Translations under genes and position numbers: made by a program
NCBI GenBank assembly: GCA_031291845.1
Contig: JARLIH010000508.1
Location: 1 to 37,269, forward strand
DNA length: 37,269 nt
Direction of reading: 5' to 3'
From: Isosphaeraceae bacterium
GTDB lineage: Bacteria > Planctomycetota > Planctomycetia > Isosphaerales > Isosphaeraceae
Notes under the pieces: generated by a model
What the model was told of the DNA's origin: nothing
What the model saw: only the letters and a program-made list of their open reading frames with translations
The model's database searches: none
In this document: positions 16,100 through 23,995 of the stretch, piece after piece
How positions within the stretch are numbered: the first letter of the stretch is position 1
How the letters are laid out: every line of letters begins with the position of its first letter

Positions 16100-16661
16100 G
16101 GCAAGTCCCTCTGCCGGCGACGATGGGCCCAAAGCAGTCCAGTGTAGGGTATGATGTCCCTTGGCCGTGTCAATCCGAATCCCGCCGGAGAATCACAAGG
16201 GCTGAGTGCCACCTTGGCCCTGTGGAAGTGAAGCGGCGACGCCGCTCGATCTCGACTCTCGCAGCGTCCCCGTTTTGCTCCCTGGTATCTCTCACACGAT
16301 GGACGCGTGCCGAGCACGGAGCCGGGGATGTCCTCTCCGTCACTGTCACCGTATTCACAGTGGCTCGAGCAACCTCTCTGCTGACTTGGCGATCTTCATC
16401 CGGTCGCCCTCGCGCACGTCCTCGTATTGGATGAGCTTCATGTCCGTGGGGAGCTCGACGGAATAGAGATAAAGCGGAAGCCAAGCGCGACAAACCCCGC
16501 CGATCTCCACCACGACTCGCGGTTCCTGCTCAGCCGGGGCGGAGATCAACGAGAAGTCTCCCTAAAACGAGTCGGCGTCAGCTCAATTTGCCAGCGGCAA
16601 ATTGAACTGACGCCGATTTCTGGCGACCGGCGGCTGAGAGCACCGCCGAAATTCACAACAC
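16100..16661. other. Intergenic region with hairpin and repeated segment
   Basis: No secure gene in about 560 bp. A 64-codon minus-strand frame (16355-16549) has protein-like features (VELPTDMKLIQYEDVREGDR) but its N-terminal part lies in a segment (about 16506-16556) that recurs at 19549-19735, so it is more likely a remnant. A long hairpin lies at 16572-16616. Confidence 0.5.
16572..16616 (-). terminator. Hairpin terminator candidate downstream of the 16662-17255 gene
   Basis: 21-base arms (16572-16592 and 16596-16616) pair with one mismatch around the loop AGC. Read on the minus strand the stem is followed by a short tract with four T residues. It lies 45 bp beyond the stop of the minus-strand gene, as expected for an intrinsic terminator. 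Confidence 0.65.
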
Positions 16662-17255
16662 TCAATTGAAGCCGAACTTGACATAGACATTATCAGAAGA
16701 ATAAGAGAGCCGCTTCCAAAGGAAGTCATTATAGAGGCCGGGATTGACGGTTGTGTCCGAGCGAAGCCTGACGGAAAGGTAGAAGGGGCCGCTCCCCTTT
16801 CCCGGTGTCACGTCGATTACCTTTCGATTCTTATCTGCTGTCGTGAAGTACGCCCGCGCCAGTTCTCTTTCGATTGAGTGAAACGGTTGGTTGGGGTCCG
16901 GCTCGTATGCGATGACCGTGATCACATGCCCGTTGTAACCTCCAAAAGTCTCGAGACCCTCGGTCTCCAAAACGAGCGAGACCTTGGCCTCGTCGGTGTT
17001 GGACGGGTCGAAGCGGACGACCCTGATTGGGAGCTCGGCGCAAATTCCCGAATATTGGGCATCGCCATAGATTCCCGGGTCGTCACCGAGATGGATTTTG
17101 CCTCGCCAGATCATCACCGGTGCGCTCTGCGCGGCCTTTTTTTCGGGTGCATCCTTTCTCTCCGCGCCCTGATTGGGACTCGCGTTTTCCGCCGCCGGAG
17201 CAGCGAGCATCGCGTAACTTAGCGCAGCGATTCCGAGAGCGAAGGTTCGACGCAT
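16662..17255 (-). CDS. Small exported protein of unknown function
   Basis: 197 residues. A signal peptide (RRTFALGIAALSYAMLAAPA) is followed by a charged linker with Lys and Glu (about residues 25-45), then a mixed beta-rich domain: MIWRGKIHLGDDPGIYGDAQ, AELPIRVVRFDPSN, HVITVIAYEPDPNQPFHSIE and GPFYLSVRLRSDTTVNPGLY. I do not recognise the family. The ATG at 17255 is chosen over a TTG six bases earlier because GAGGA lies seven bases upstream of it. A hairpin follows the stop. The upstream radical SAM gene is on the same strand but 365 bp away, so it is probably a separate unit. Confidence 0.72.
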   Translation of the reverse strand: MRRTFALGIAALSYAMLAAPAAENASPNQGAERKDAPEKKAAQSAPVMIWRGKIHLGDDPGIYGDAQYSGICAELPIRVVRFDPSNTDEAKVSLVLETEGLETFGGYNGHVITVIAYEPDPNQPFHSIERELARAYFTTADKNRKVIDVTPGKGSGPFYLSVRLRSDTTVNPGLYNDFLWKRLSYSSDNVYVKFGFN

Positions 17256-17620
17256 TTTCAAGTCCTCGTGACGACTACCGAGACTTCAAAGGGCTAAGAC
17301 CGGGCAACAGGGCTTGGGTGCGCTCACGAACCAAGTGCCTGATTGGCGCGACACTTGCTGCCAGACACGCCACTAGCGGGACGGGCGATCTTCGAATCCG
17401 CAAACCTCCGTTCAAAGCGACCAGCTCCGCGAAGCGAACGTGGTACGCGTTGAATCCTATCGGCGGTTTTCCGACAGCACGGCGGTTGGGCTGTGAGGCT
17501 CATGAGGGCACCCAGCGGAATCAGTCCAACAGTCCGCCGAACCCTTGTCAACTAAAAACAGAGAAATCGACCAGGCGCAAAGGAGGCCTGGATACATCAA
17601 GGGGGCGCGTCTCCTTACTC
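17256..17620. other. Intergenic region
   Basis: No gene seen in 365 bp between two minus-strand genes. It should contain the promoter of the small exported protein gene; no clear boxes were found. Confidence 0.45.
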
Positions 17621-19198
17621 TTACTCCAGACTCTCGATCGCAGCGGAGAGCGCTTCGGCACCAGTCGACGAACCCAGGCGCCTCATGCTCGAGCGCAGGG
17701 CGTTGCGTGTTTCGCGGCGACACCGTCGGTACGTCTCCTCGAGTCCAGCATCCGACGAGTGTGCCAATGTTTCCGAGAAAAGCACTTCGAGGGTTTTAAT
17801 GAGCTGCTGATTTTTCGCCCGAATCACCGGCGAAACCATACGTTGAAACTCTCTCTGGTCGAAGTGTGCGAAGATAGTCCTGGTAACGGGCCACAGCCAC
17901 GTCAGATAGCTCCAGGAGCGATCTTTAAAGCGGCTGATCGCGCGATCTGCGAAAGATTCCTTGCCGGCAGGCGACTCCTGGAGCTCTCGCTCCGAAGGTT
18001 CCTGGTAGGTCTCCGCCAGGAAGGTTCCGGAGTAAGGAATTAGTTCGTTCATGTTGTATAAATGCAGAAAAGGGTTGTTACTCGCTGCCTGCTTCAAGCC
18101 GTCCAGGTTCTCGCTCAGTTCCTCAAGACTGGTGCTCCTATCGAAAGCGATAAAGCCGATTTGCGCAAAAATGCGTAGCTTCTTCAGCACGGCCAGCGCT
18201 CGCTTGTTCGTATCCGCAGACACTCCCTTTTTCCACCGGCGAAGAGCACGATCCGAAAACGACTCAATACCGACGTAAATCGTGTTTAGACCCGATTTTT
18301 TGAGTTCGCGCAATAGAGATTCGTCGATATTCTCTGCACGATCCTGAAATGAAAACTGGATCTTGATATCGCGTTTCTTGATTTCACAGATAAGCGACTT
18401 GATACGATCTATTTTATCAGGACCAAATCCGATGAACATGTTATCGATGAACCAGACAGGGCTTCCGGGGTGACTCTTCGTAAGGACCTCCAGTTCGCGA
18501 GCGATGTGGTCTGCCGGCCGGGCTATCCACCCGGTTTGCCTCATATCACAGAAGATGCAAGCCGCGTTGCATCCGCGACTGCCTTCGACCTGGATAACAC
18601 CGCCGGCAGAAACCACGCCGTCGAGCTGGCTTCGATCGGGAAATGGCAGTGTCGTGAGGTCTTGTATCCGGCGGCGAGTATTTGGGAAGCAAGGCGTTCC
18701 CTCTTTCATGTAAGCGATCCCCGGAACGTTCCTCCAGTTGCTGTTTGACAGTAGGGCCAGTGCAAGTTCATGCAATGTCTCCTCGCCTTCGCCGCGGCAC
18801 ACACTGTCGAACAACCCCGAGCCGAGACGCAGCATCCCGGCCCAATCGGACGTGGGATAAACTCCGCCAATCGTGATATGAATGGAATTGTCAAGCGACC
18901 TGATACGCCGTGCGAGACCGAGGGCGAAATTGCGGTGCCACTGATGGACGAGCGAGATGCCGACTAGGACCGGTTGGTGGCCCAGCGCCAATCGGGCAAC
19001 CTCGTCGATGGTGATCGGCGGAACCATTGGATTGATTGTGATGACACGCCATTCGGGGTGGTTCGCCGAGAAATAGGCCTTCAGGTATCCCAGGGCAAGG
19101 CTTTCCGAGAGCTTGACCTGGGCGAAGTCCTCCGAGTACGAATCGAGTTCGCCTCGGGCTGTGATCGAGCTCACCAAGACAAGAGTCGGCGCCTGCAT
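17621..19198 (-). CDS. B12-binding-type radical SAM protein
   Basis: 525 residues. The N-terminal 150 residues are a cobalamin-binding-like Rossmann domain (PVLVGISLVHQWHRNFALGL, ITIGGVYPTSDWAGML, DSVCRGEGEETLHELA). The radical SAM core carries the 4Fe-4S ligands Cys210, Cys214 and Cys217 in RGCNAACIFCDMRQTGW, and later barrel motifs WFIDNMFIGFG, IQFSFQDRAENID and LNTIYVGIESFSDRALRRWK. The C-terminal 150 residues have no clear domain. Such proteins methylate or rearrange unreactive carbons; the substrate here is unknown. The classical DxHxxG cobalamin ligand motif is not visible, as in many family members. It stands alone, without a biosynthetic cluster, and its sequence is visibly less GC-rich than its neighbours, which suggests horizontal origin. 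Confidence 0.9.
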   Translation of the reverse strand: MQAPTLVLVSSITARGELDSYSEDFAQVKLSESLALGYLKAYFSANHPEWRVITINPMVPPITIDEVARLALGHQPVLVGISLVHQWHRNFALGLARRIRSLDNSIHITIGGVYPTSDWAGMLRLGSGLFDSVCRGEGEETLHELALALLSNSNWRNVPGIAYMKEGTPCFPNTRRRIQDLTTLPFPDRSQLDGVVSAGGVIQVEGSRGCNAACIFCDMRQTGWIARPADHIARELEVLTKSHPGSPVWFIDNMFIGFGPDKIDRIKSLICEIKKRDIKIQFSFQDRAENIDESLLRELKKSGLNTIYVGIESFSDRALRRWKKGVSADTNKRALAVLKKLRIFAQIGFIAFDRSTSLEELSENLDGLKQAASNNPFLHLYNMNELIPYSGTFLAETYQEPSERELQESPAGKESFADRAISRFKDRSWSYLTWLWPVTRTIFAHFDQREFQRMVSPVIRAKNQQLIKTLEVLFSETLAHSSDAGLEETYRRCRRETRNALRSSMRRLGSSTGAEALSAAIESLE

Positions 19199-19354
19199 TT
19201 ATTGACATCCGGCAGAAAAAGTTCGTGATGTTGGTTTGTGACGGGTAATCAGAACAAACATCGTCTCTGATTGGGGATCTAAGCACGGAACTGAGGCCGA
19301 TTCGTGCCGATTTCTCACTGACAAATCGTTCCCCTTCTCTGCCGCTTTTGTAAT

Positions 19355-19405
19355 GCATGAAATGTACCAAGTTCTTGGCACGAAAGGGAGTGGTGCATTT
19401 CATGC
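19355..19405. repeat. Inverted repeat of the GCATGAAATG family
   Basis: Arms GCATGAAATGTACCA (19355-19369) and TGGTGCATTTCATGC (19391-19405) pair at 14 of 15 positions around 21 bases. Related palindromes occur at 29639-29674 and 32458-32499. Confidence 0.7.
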
Positions 19406-19597
19406 ACCGTACGAAGGGGAGCACCGGGTAGCAAGCTGCCCTGGTTGCTCGTTGTCGCTACCTCCCCGTCACGTTCCGCGAGCTTCCTGGCGCGCTGCCG
19501 GTCGCTTGGTTGCTTCCCGCTGGGAATTTCGACACTCCTCGCTGAACTCCACCGCGACTCGCGGTTTCGGCTCAAACGGCTGAGCAGGGACGGTGTT

Positions 19598-19685
19598 GGG
19601 TTCCATGCCCACGTCTTCGTGGGCCTGCGCCCCTCCGCCGGCTCGGCCCACGACGCATGCCCACGAAGACGTGGGCATGGAACCC
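19598..19685. repeat. Perfect 27-bp inverted repeat with nested hairpins
   Basis: Arms at 19598-19624 and 19659-19685 are perfect reverse complements separated by 34 bases. Each arm also folds on itself around the core GCCCACG-tctt/aaga-CGTGGGC, so a cruciform or two separate hairpins could form. Confidence 0.88.
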
Positions 19686-19759
19686 TGACCCCCGGCTTCG
19701 TGTGAGGGATAACCGGCGAAGATCAACGAGAAGTCTCAGAATTTCGCCGACACCGTCAC

Positions 19760-19791
19760 TTGACTCCGTACCAAGGTACAGGCGGTAAGAT
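19760..19791 (+). promoter_or_regulatory. MerR-type promoter and operator
   Basis: A TTGACT -35 box (19760-19765) and a TAAGAT -10 box (19786-19791) are separated by 20 bp, longer than the usual 17. The spacer carries the dyad GTACC-AA-GGTAC. Overlong spacers with a central dyad are the hallmark of promoters that MerR family regulators untwist when they bind metal. The position, 22 bp before the merR start, means the regulator controls its own operon and the ATPase gene. Confidence 0.87.
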
Positions 19792-19813
19792 GCCACTATT
19801 GGGAGGAAGAGCC

Positions 19814-20236
19814 ATGCAGAAGACGGTTGTCGCGCAGAACCTGACGACGGGGGCCCTGGCCAAAGCGGCCGGGGTGAACGTCGAGACGCTCCGGTTTTAT
19901 GAGCGGAAGGGGCTCCTCCCGAAGCCACCCCGAAAACCCTCCGGTTACCGCGAGTACCCGACTGAGGACGTCCAGCGCGTTCGCTTCATCAAGCGAGCCC
20001 AGGAACTGGGATTCTCCCTCGTCGAGATCAAGGAACTCCTCGCCCTGTGGGTCCGCCCCGGCACAATGCCGGCCGAGGTCAAGGTCCACGCTGAGGAGAA
20101 GCTGGCGGATATCCGCCGGAGAATCGCTAGCTTGAGGGTCATGGAGGAGGCTTTGAAGAAGCTCACCGACGCGTGCTCGGGACAGGGCCCGATGTCTGAG
20201 TGCCCCATATTGCACCACCTGGAGGGAGACTTGTGA
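19814..20236 (+). CDS. MerR family heavy-metal-responsive regulator
   Basis: 140 residues, usual for metal-sensing MerR proteins. The winged helix-turn-helix is at about 10-50 (TGALAKAAGVNVETLRFYER, then KGLLPKPPRKPSGYREY), followed by the dimerisation helix and a C-terminal metal loop with Cys121 and Cys130 (CSGQGPMSECPIL). The C-x8-C spacing resembles mercury-type MerR, but the first cysteine of that group (near residue 85, here TMPAEV) is absent, so the metal cannot be called from the regulator alone; the linked Cu(+)-type ATPase favours copper or silver. The ATG at 19814 is preferred because GGAGG lies about eight bases upstream; earlier in-frame codons overlap the promoter. The stop overlaps the ATPase start as TGATG. 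Confidence 0.9.
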   Translation: MQKTVVAQNLTTGALAKAAGVNVETLRFYERKGLLPKPPRKPSGYREYPTEDVQRVRFIKRAQELGFSLVEIKELLALWVRPGTMPAEVKVHAEEKLADIRRRIASLRVMEEALKKLTDACSGQGPMSECPILHHLEGDL

Positions 20237-22602
20237 TGAACACCACGAATGAAAGCCGGCACCACGGCGGCCGCTCTGACAAGAGAGAGGGAGCGGTACG
20301 GGTCACGGATCCGGTTTGCGGCATGGACGTCGACCCTGCAAATGCCGCTGGCTCCTTCGAGCATGCGGGCGAGACCTACTTTTTTTGCAGCGAGGCCTGC
20401 CTCGTGAAGTTCCGCGCGGGGCCGGCGACGTTCCTGGGGGCACCGTCGCGGTCGGACGGGCATGGCCACGGGCACGAACCCAAGCCCGCCGCGGGGGTCG
20501 TTTATACCTGCCCGATGCATCCCGAGATCGTCCGGGAGGGGCCGGGGAGTTGCCCCATCTGCGGCATGGCCCTGGAGCCTCGGGAGCCCTCCGGGAGCGA
20601 CGACGCCAATCCTGAACTCGCCGACATGAGTCGCCGATTTTGGGCGAGCCTCGTATTGACGCTGCCGGTCTTTGTCCTCGCGATGGGCGAGATGGTCCCG
20701 GTCGTGCGTCAACTCATACCGGCGCGGCTCTCGCCCTGGGTCCAGCTTGCGCTGGCGACCCCAGTCATCCTCTGGGGCGGCTGGCCGTTCTTCGTGCGCG
20801 GTTGGGCCTCGGTCGTGAACCGAAGCCTCAACATGTTCTCGCTCATCGCCCTGGGCACGGGGATCGCCTACGGCTACAGCGTCCTGGCGACCCTCTTCCC
20901 GGGGCTCATCCCGGCCTCGTTCCGAGGGCATGGCGGCGTGGTGCCGGTTTACTTCGAGGCGGCGGCGAGCATCACGACTCTCGTCCTCCTCGGCCAGGTG
21001 CTCGAATTGAAGGCGCGAAGCCGGACGTCGAGCGCTATCAAATCACTCCTCGGCCTCGCTCCCAAGGTGGCACGCCGGCTCCGTGAGGACGGGAGCGAAG
21101 AGGATGTGGCCCTCGACCTGGTGCAGGTCGGCGACCGGCTGCGCATCCGTCCGGGTGAGAAGGTCCCGACCGACGGCGTGGTCCTCGAAGGCACAAGCGC
21201 CGTCGACGAGTCACTGGTCACCGGCGAGCCGGTCCCCGTCGCGAAGTCGATCGGGGAGACGCTCATCGGCGGCACGGTCAACGGCACCGGGGCCCTCGTC
21301 ATGAGGGCCGAGCGGGTGGGCGCCGAGACGATGCTCGCCCAGATCGTCCGCATGGTGGGCGAGGCCCAGAGGACGAGGGCCCCGGTCCAGCGCCTGGCGG
21401 ACGTCGTCGCGTCCTACTTCGTTCCGCTCGTCCTGGCGGTCGCGGCGGTGACCTTCGTCGTGTGGGCCGTCTACGGGCCCGAGCCGCGGCTCTCTTATGC
21501 GCTCCTCAATGCGGTCGCGGTCCTGATCATCGCCTGTCCCTGCGCCCTGGGACTGGCGACACCCATGTCCATCATGGTCGGTACCGGCCGGGGGGCGATG
21601 GCGGGCATTCTCTTCAAGAAGGCCGAGGCCCTCGAAGTTCTGGGGAAGGTCGATACGGTCGTGGTCGACAAGACCGGTACCCTCACCGAGGGAAAGCCTC
21701 GGGTGGTCTCCGTCGTCACTTCCGGGCAAGATGCCGACGAGCTGCTCCGGCTCGCCGCAGCGCTCGAGCGGGCGAGCGAACATCCCTTGGCGTCGGCCGT
21801 CGTGCGGGCGGCGGAGGAAAAGGGGCTGACACTCGTCCCGGTGACGGCCTTCGAGTCCTTAACGGGCCGCGGAGTCGTCGGCACCGTCGAGGGACGGTCG
21901 GTCGCGATCGGAAACTCGAAGCTTCTAGCCGAGCGAGGGCTCGACGCGGGCAAGCTCGGCGAGGAGGTCGAGCGGCATCGCCAAGTGGGGGAGACGACGG
22001 TCTTCGTGGCCATCGACGGCCGGGTGGCGGGCTTCCTGGGTATCGCCGATCCGATCAAGGCGTCGGCCGGCGCTGCCATCGAGGCCCTCCATGCCGAGGG
22101 GCTCAAGGTCATCATGCTGACCGGCGACAGCCGAACGACCGCCGAGGCCGTCGCGAAGGCCCTCGGCCTCGACGACGTGCGGGCCCAAGTCCTGCCCGAG
22201 GGGAAGGGCGAGGAGATCAAGCGGCTCAAGTCACAGGATCGGGTGGTGGCGATGGCGGGGGACGGGATCAACGATGCCCCGGCGCTGGCCCTCGCCGACG
22301 TCGGAATTGCCATGGGCACCGGGACCGACGTCGCGATGGAGAGCGCGGGCGTGACGCTCGTCAAGGGAGACCTCGGCGGGATCGCCCGGGCGAGGAAGCT
22401 CAGCAAGGCGACGATGCAGAACATCCGCCAGAACCTGCTCTTCGCCTTCTTGTATAACGTTGTCGGGATACCGGTCGCAGCGGGCGTTCTCTATCCCGCC
22501 TTCGGACTCCTCCTGAGCCCGATGATTGCGAGCCTCGCGATGACTTTGAGCTCCGTTTCCGTCATCATCAACGCCTTGAGGTTGCGGAACGCGGCCCTTT
22601 GA
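20236..22602 (+). CDS. copA: Heavy-metal P1B-type ATPase, copper-translocating type
   Basis: 788 residues. Instead of CxxC HMA domains the N-terminus has a YHS domain (24-63, DPVCGMDVDP with FFCSEACLVKF), a short His-rich stretch (GHGHGHE) and a heavy-metal-binding domain (90-116, YTCPMHPEIV, CPICGMALEP). The P-type core follows: TGEP actuator, CPC in the membrane metal site (434-436, IIACPCALGLATP), the phosphorylated Asp478 in DKTGTLTEGKP, the HP motif in SEHPLASAVV and GDGINDAPALA. CPC is typical of Cu(+)/Ag(+) exporters that move metal out of the cytoplasm. The start at 20236 follows GGAGGGAG and overlaps the merR stop by one base, so translation is coupled. The exact metal is inferred. 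Confidence 0.92.
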   Translation: MNTTNESRHHGGRSDKREGAVRVTDPVCGMDVDPANAAGSFEHAGETYFFCSEACLVKFRAGPATFLGAPSRSDGHGHGHEPKPAAGVVYTCPMHPEIVREGPGSCPICGMALEPREPSGSDDANPELADMSRRFWASLVLTLPVFVLAMGEMVPVVRQLIPARLSPWVQLALATPVILWGGWPFFVRGWASVVNRSLNMFSLIALGTGIAYGYSVLATLFPGLIPASFRGHGGVVPVYFEAAASITTLVLLGQVLELKARSRTSSAIKSLLGLAPKVARRLREDGSEEDVALDLVQVGDRLRIRPGEKVPTDGVVLEGTSAVDESLVTGEPVPVAKSIGETLIGGTVNGTGALVMRAERVGAETMLAQIVRMVGEAQRTRAPVQRLADVVASYFVPLVLAVAAVTFVVWAVYGPEPRLSYALLNAVAVLIIACPCALGLATPMSIMVGTGRGAMAGILFKKAEALEVLGKVDTVVVDKTGTLTEGKPRVVSVVTSGQDADELLRLAAALERASEHPLASAVVRAAEEKGLTLVPVTAFESLTGRGVVGTVEGRSVAIGNSKLLAERGLDAGKLGEEVERHRQVGETTVFVAIDGRVAGFLGIADPIKASAGAAIEALHAEGLKVIMLTGDSRTTAEAVAKALGLDDVRAQVLPEGKGEEIKRLKSQDRVVAMAGDGINDAPALALADVGIAMGTGTDVAMESAGVTLVKGDLGGIARARKLSKATMQNIRQNLLFAFLYNVVGIPVAAGVLYPAFGLLLSPMIASLAMTLSSVSVIINALRLRNAAL

Positions 22603-22682
22603 ACGGTCTGACGGTCCGGCGCGTGGGAACGTATTCGCTTAACCTCGACTTGTGATTCCACCTTTCTGGGTGGGTGGCACGC

Positions 22683-22747
22683 CCGGAGTCCTCGATGGGC
22701 GTGGTCGAGGCGCCAGGAACGTGCGCCACCCGCATCGAGGACTCCGG
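22683..22747. terminator. Inverted repeat between convergent copA and phoU
   Basis: CCGGAGTCCTCGATG (22683-22697) and its exact reverse complement (22733-22747) flank 35 bases; weaker pairing continues outward. The convergent setting fits a two-way terminator, but there is no T-run and it could be a repeat element. The rest of the roughly 300-bp gap holds no gene. Confidence 0.55.
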
Positions 22748-22901
22748 ACGTACCACCCCAATCCGAACCGACCGCTTATGGTCGTGCGCGCGGTCAGAGC
22801 CTTGGCCTGATGAACGGTGCTGGCGGTGATTCGTCGGGCCATTCCTGAGCGTTCAGGAAGCGGCCGTATCGATCCGGCGGGTGGGCGTGGCAGCCGCCGG
22901 G

Positions 22902-23642
22902 TCACTTGCCGCGGAACTGGCGGGGGCCGACGTGGCGGATGATGTCGCCTTCTTTGAGGTAGATCACGGCCTCGGCGATGTTCGTGGCGTGGTCGGCGAT
23001 CCGCTCGAGGTTGCGGGCGGTGTTGATCAGGCGGAGCCAGTTGTCGACCCGCTCGGGGTCCCGGCGGATCTGCTGCTTGAGCTCCTTCAGGACCCGGCGG
23101 TAGTGCTGATCGACGCGGCGGTCCCCCGCGATCACTGCCCGGGCGAGCTCGGTGTCACACTGGGTGACGGCGTCGAGGCTCCGGTGGACCTGTTCGAGGG
23201 CGTCCATGGCCATCGCCTCGAGCGGCTCGGGGATGGGGAAGGCGTGCGGGTCGGCGGCCAGCTTCTTCACGCGCTTGGCGATATGGCGGGCGAGATCCCC
23301 CATGCGTTCGAGGTCGCCGTTCATCTTCAGGACGACCGCGACGCGTCTCAGGTCGGAGGCGACCGGCTGGTGCAGGGCCAGCACCTTCAGGCAGTCGCGC
23401 TCCAGGCGCACCTCCCACTGGTCGACCGTGAGGTCCTCGTCTCTTACCTCGTCCGCGAGGTCGGCGCGTCCCTCGCACAGCGCGCGCACGCTCTGGTCGA
23501 GGGCGACCTCGACGATCGCCGCCAGCTTTAGCACCCCGGTCCAGAGGCTCTCCAGGTCACGCAGGAAGTGCCGGCCCAACGTGACCCGTTCCCCATCCCA
23601 TTCCCATTCGACACCCGGGACGGACCCGCGTCCTGATTCCAT
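22902..23642 (-). CDS. phoU: Phosphate signalling protein PhoU
   Basis: 246 residues, with two PhoU three-helix repeats. The metal-binding signatures are seen as VVLKMNGDLERMGDLARHIA in the first repeat and NTARNLERIADHATNIAEAV in the second. PhoU damps the PhoR/PhoB phosphate response and Pst uptake at the cytoplasmic face. Here there are no pst or phoBR genes beside it, so it is separated from its usual operon. An N-terminal extension of about 20 residues (GSVPGVEWEWDGERVTLGRH) precedes the fold. The ATG has AAGGA eight bases upstream. It converges with copA and diverges from guaB. Confidence 0.93.
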   Translation of the reverse strand: MESGRGSVPGVEWEWDGERVTLGRHFLRDLESLWTGVLKLAAIVEVALDQSVRALCEGRADLADEVRDEDLTVDQWEVRLERDCLKVLALHQPVASDLRRVAVVLKMNGDLERMGDLARHIAKRVKKLAADPHAFPIPEPLEAMAMDALEQVHRSLDAVTQCDTELARAVIAGDRRVDQHYRRVLKELKQQIRRDPERVDNWLRLINTARNLERIADHATNIAEAVIYLKEGDIIRHVGPRQFRGK

Positions 23643-23995
23643 CAGCTTGTCCTTTCCTGGCGCTCTGTCGCGGCGTAGGGAAGGTTCCCACCCTCGCGAA
23701 CCTTCTCTAACCGTGCAATTTTACGTGATTCGGGTGGACCGGGCAACGAATAACACTCGTGCGAGCGGAGATTTCATATTTTCTTCTCGGTGGCATGTAG
23801 ACGTGTGATCGCGCGCTGAGACGGCGCAGGGGGAATGGGTTCACCCGTACAGAGTATGCCGTCACTTGGGCTTGCCAGCAAACGGACGGCCGGTTGTAAT
23901 GTGGAGGGAAAGGCACCCAGAACCGACCCGGCGCGAATCCTTAAAAAGCGCGGCGCTTTCCCACACGTCTCGCCGGGTCCGGAGGCTTTTCCTCG
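23643..23995. other. Intergenic region between divergent phoU and guaB
   Basis: No gene in about 350 bp. Both promoters should lie here. A short perfect palindrome (AAAGCGC-G-GCGCTTT, 23945-23959) lies 36 bp before the guaB start and may be an operator or a leader hairpin. Confidence 0.5.
23945..23959. promoter_or_regulatory. Palindrome upstream of guaB
   Basis: Seven-base arms AAAGCGC and GCGCTTT around a single G. Its place just before the guaB ribosome site suggests a control element, but no known operator is recognised. Confidence 0.3.

Larger units (their letters stand above)
19199..19759. other. Intergenic region rich in inverted repeats
   Basis: No supported gene in about 560 bp. Two long inverted repeats (19355-19405 and 19598-19685) and a segment shared with 16506-16556 fill much of it. 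Confidence 0.55.

Noticed and set aside
16355..16549. Minus-strand 64-codon frame with a protein-like C-terminal half
   Set aside because: Its N-terminal part falls in a segment repeated in another gap, no ribosome site is seen, and no family is recognised; treated as a remnant.
17385..17410. Possible tRNA T-loop (CTTCGAATCC)
   Set aside because: The flanking bases do not pair and no cloverleaf can be drawn.
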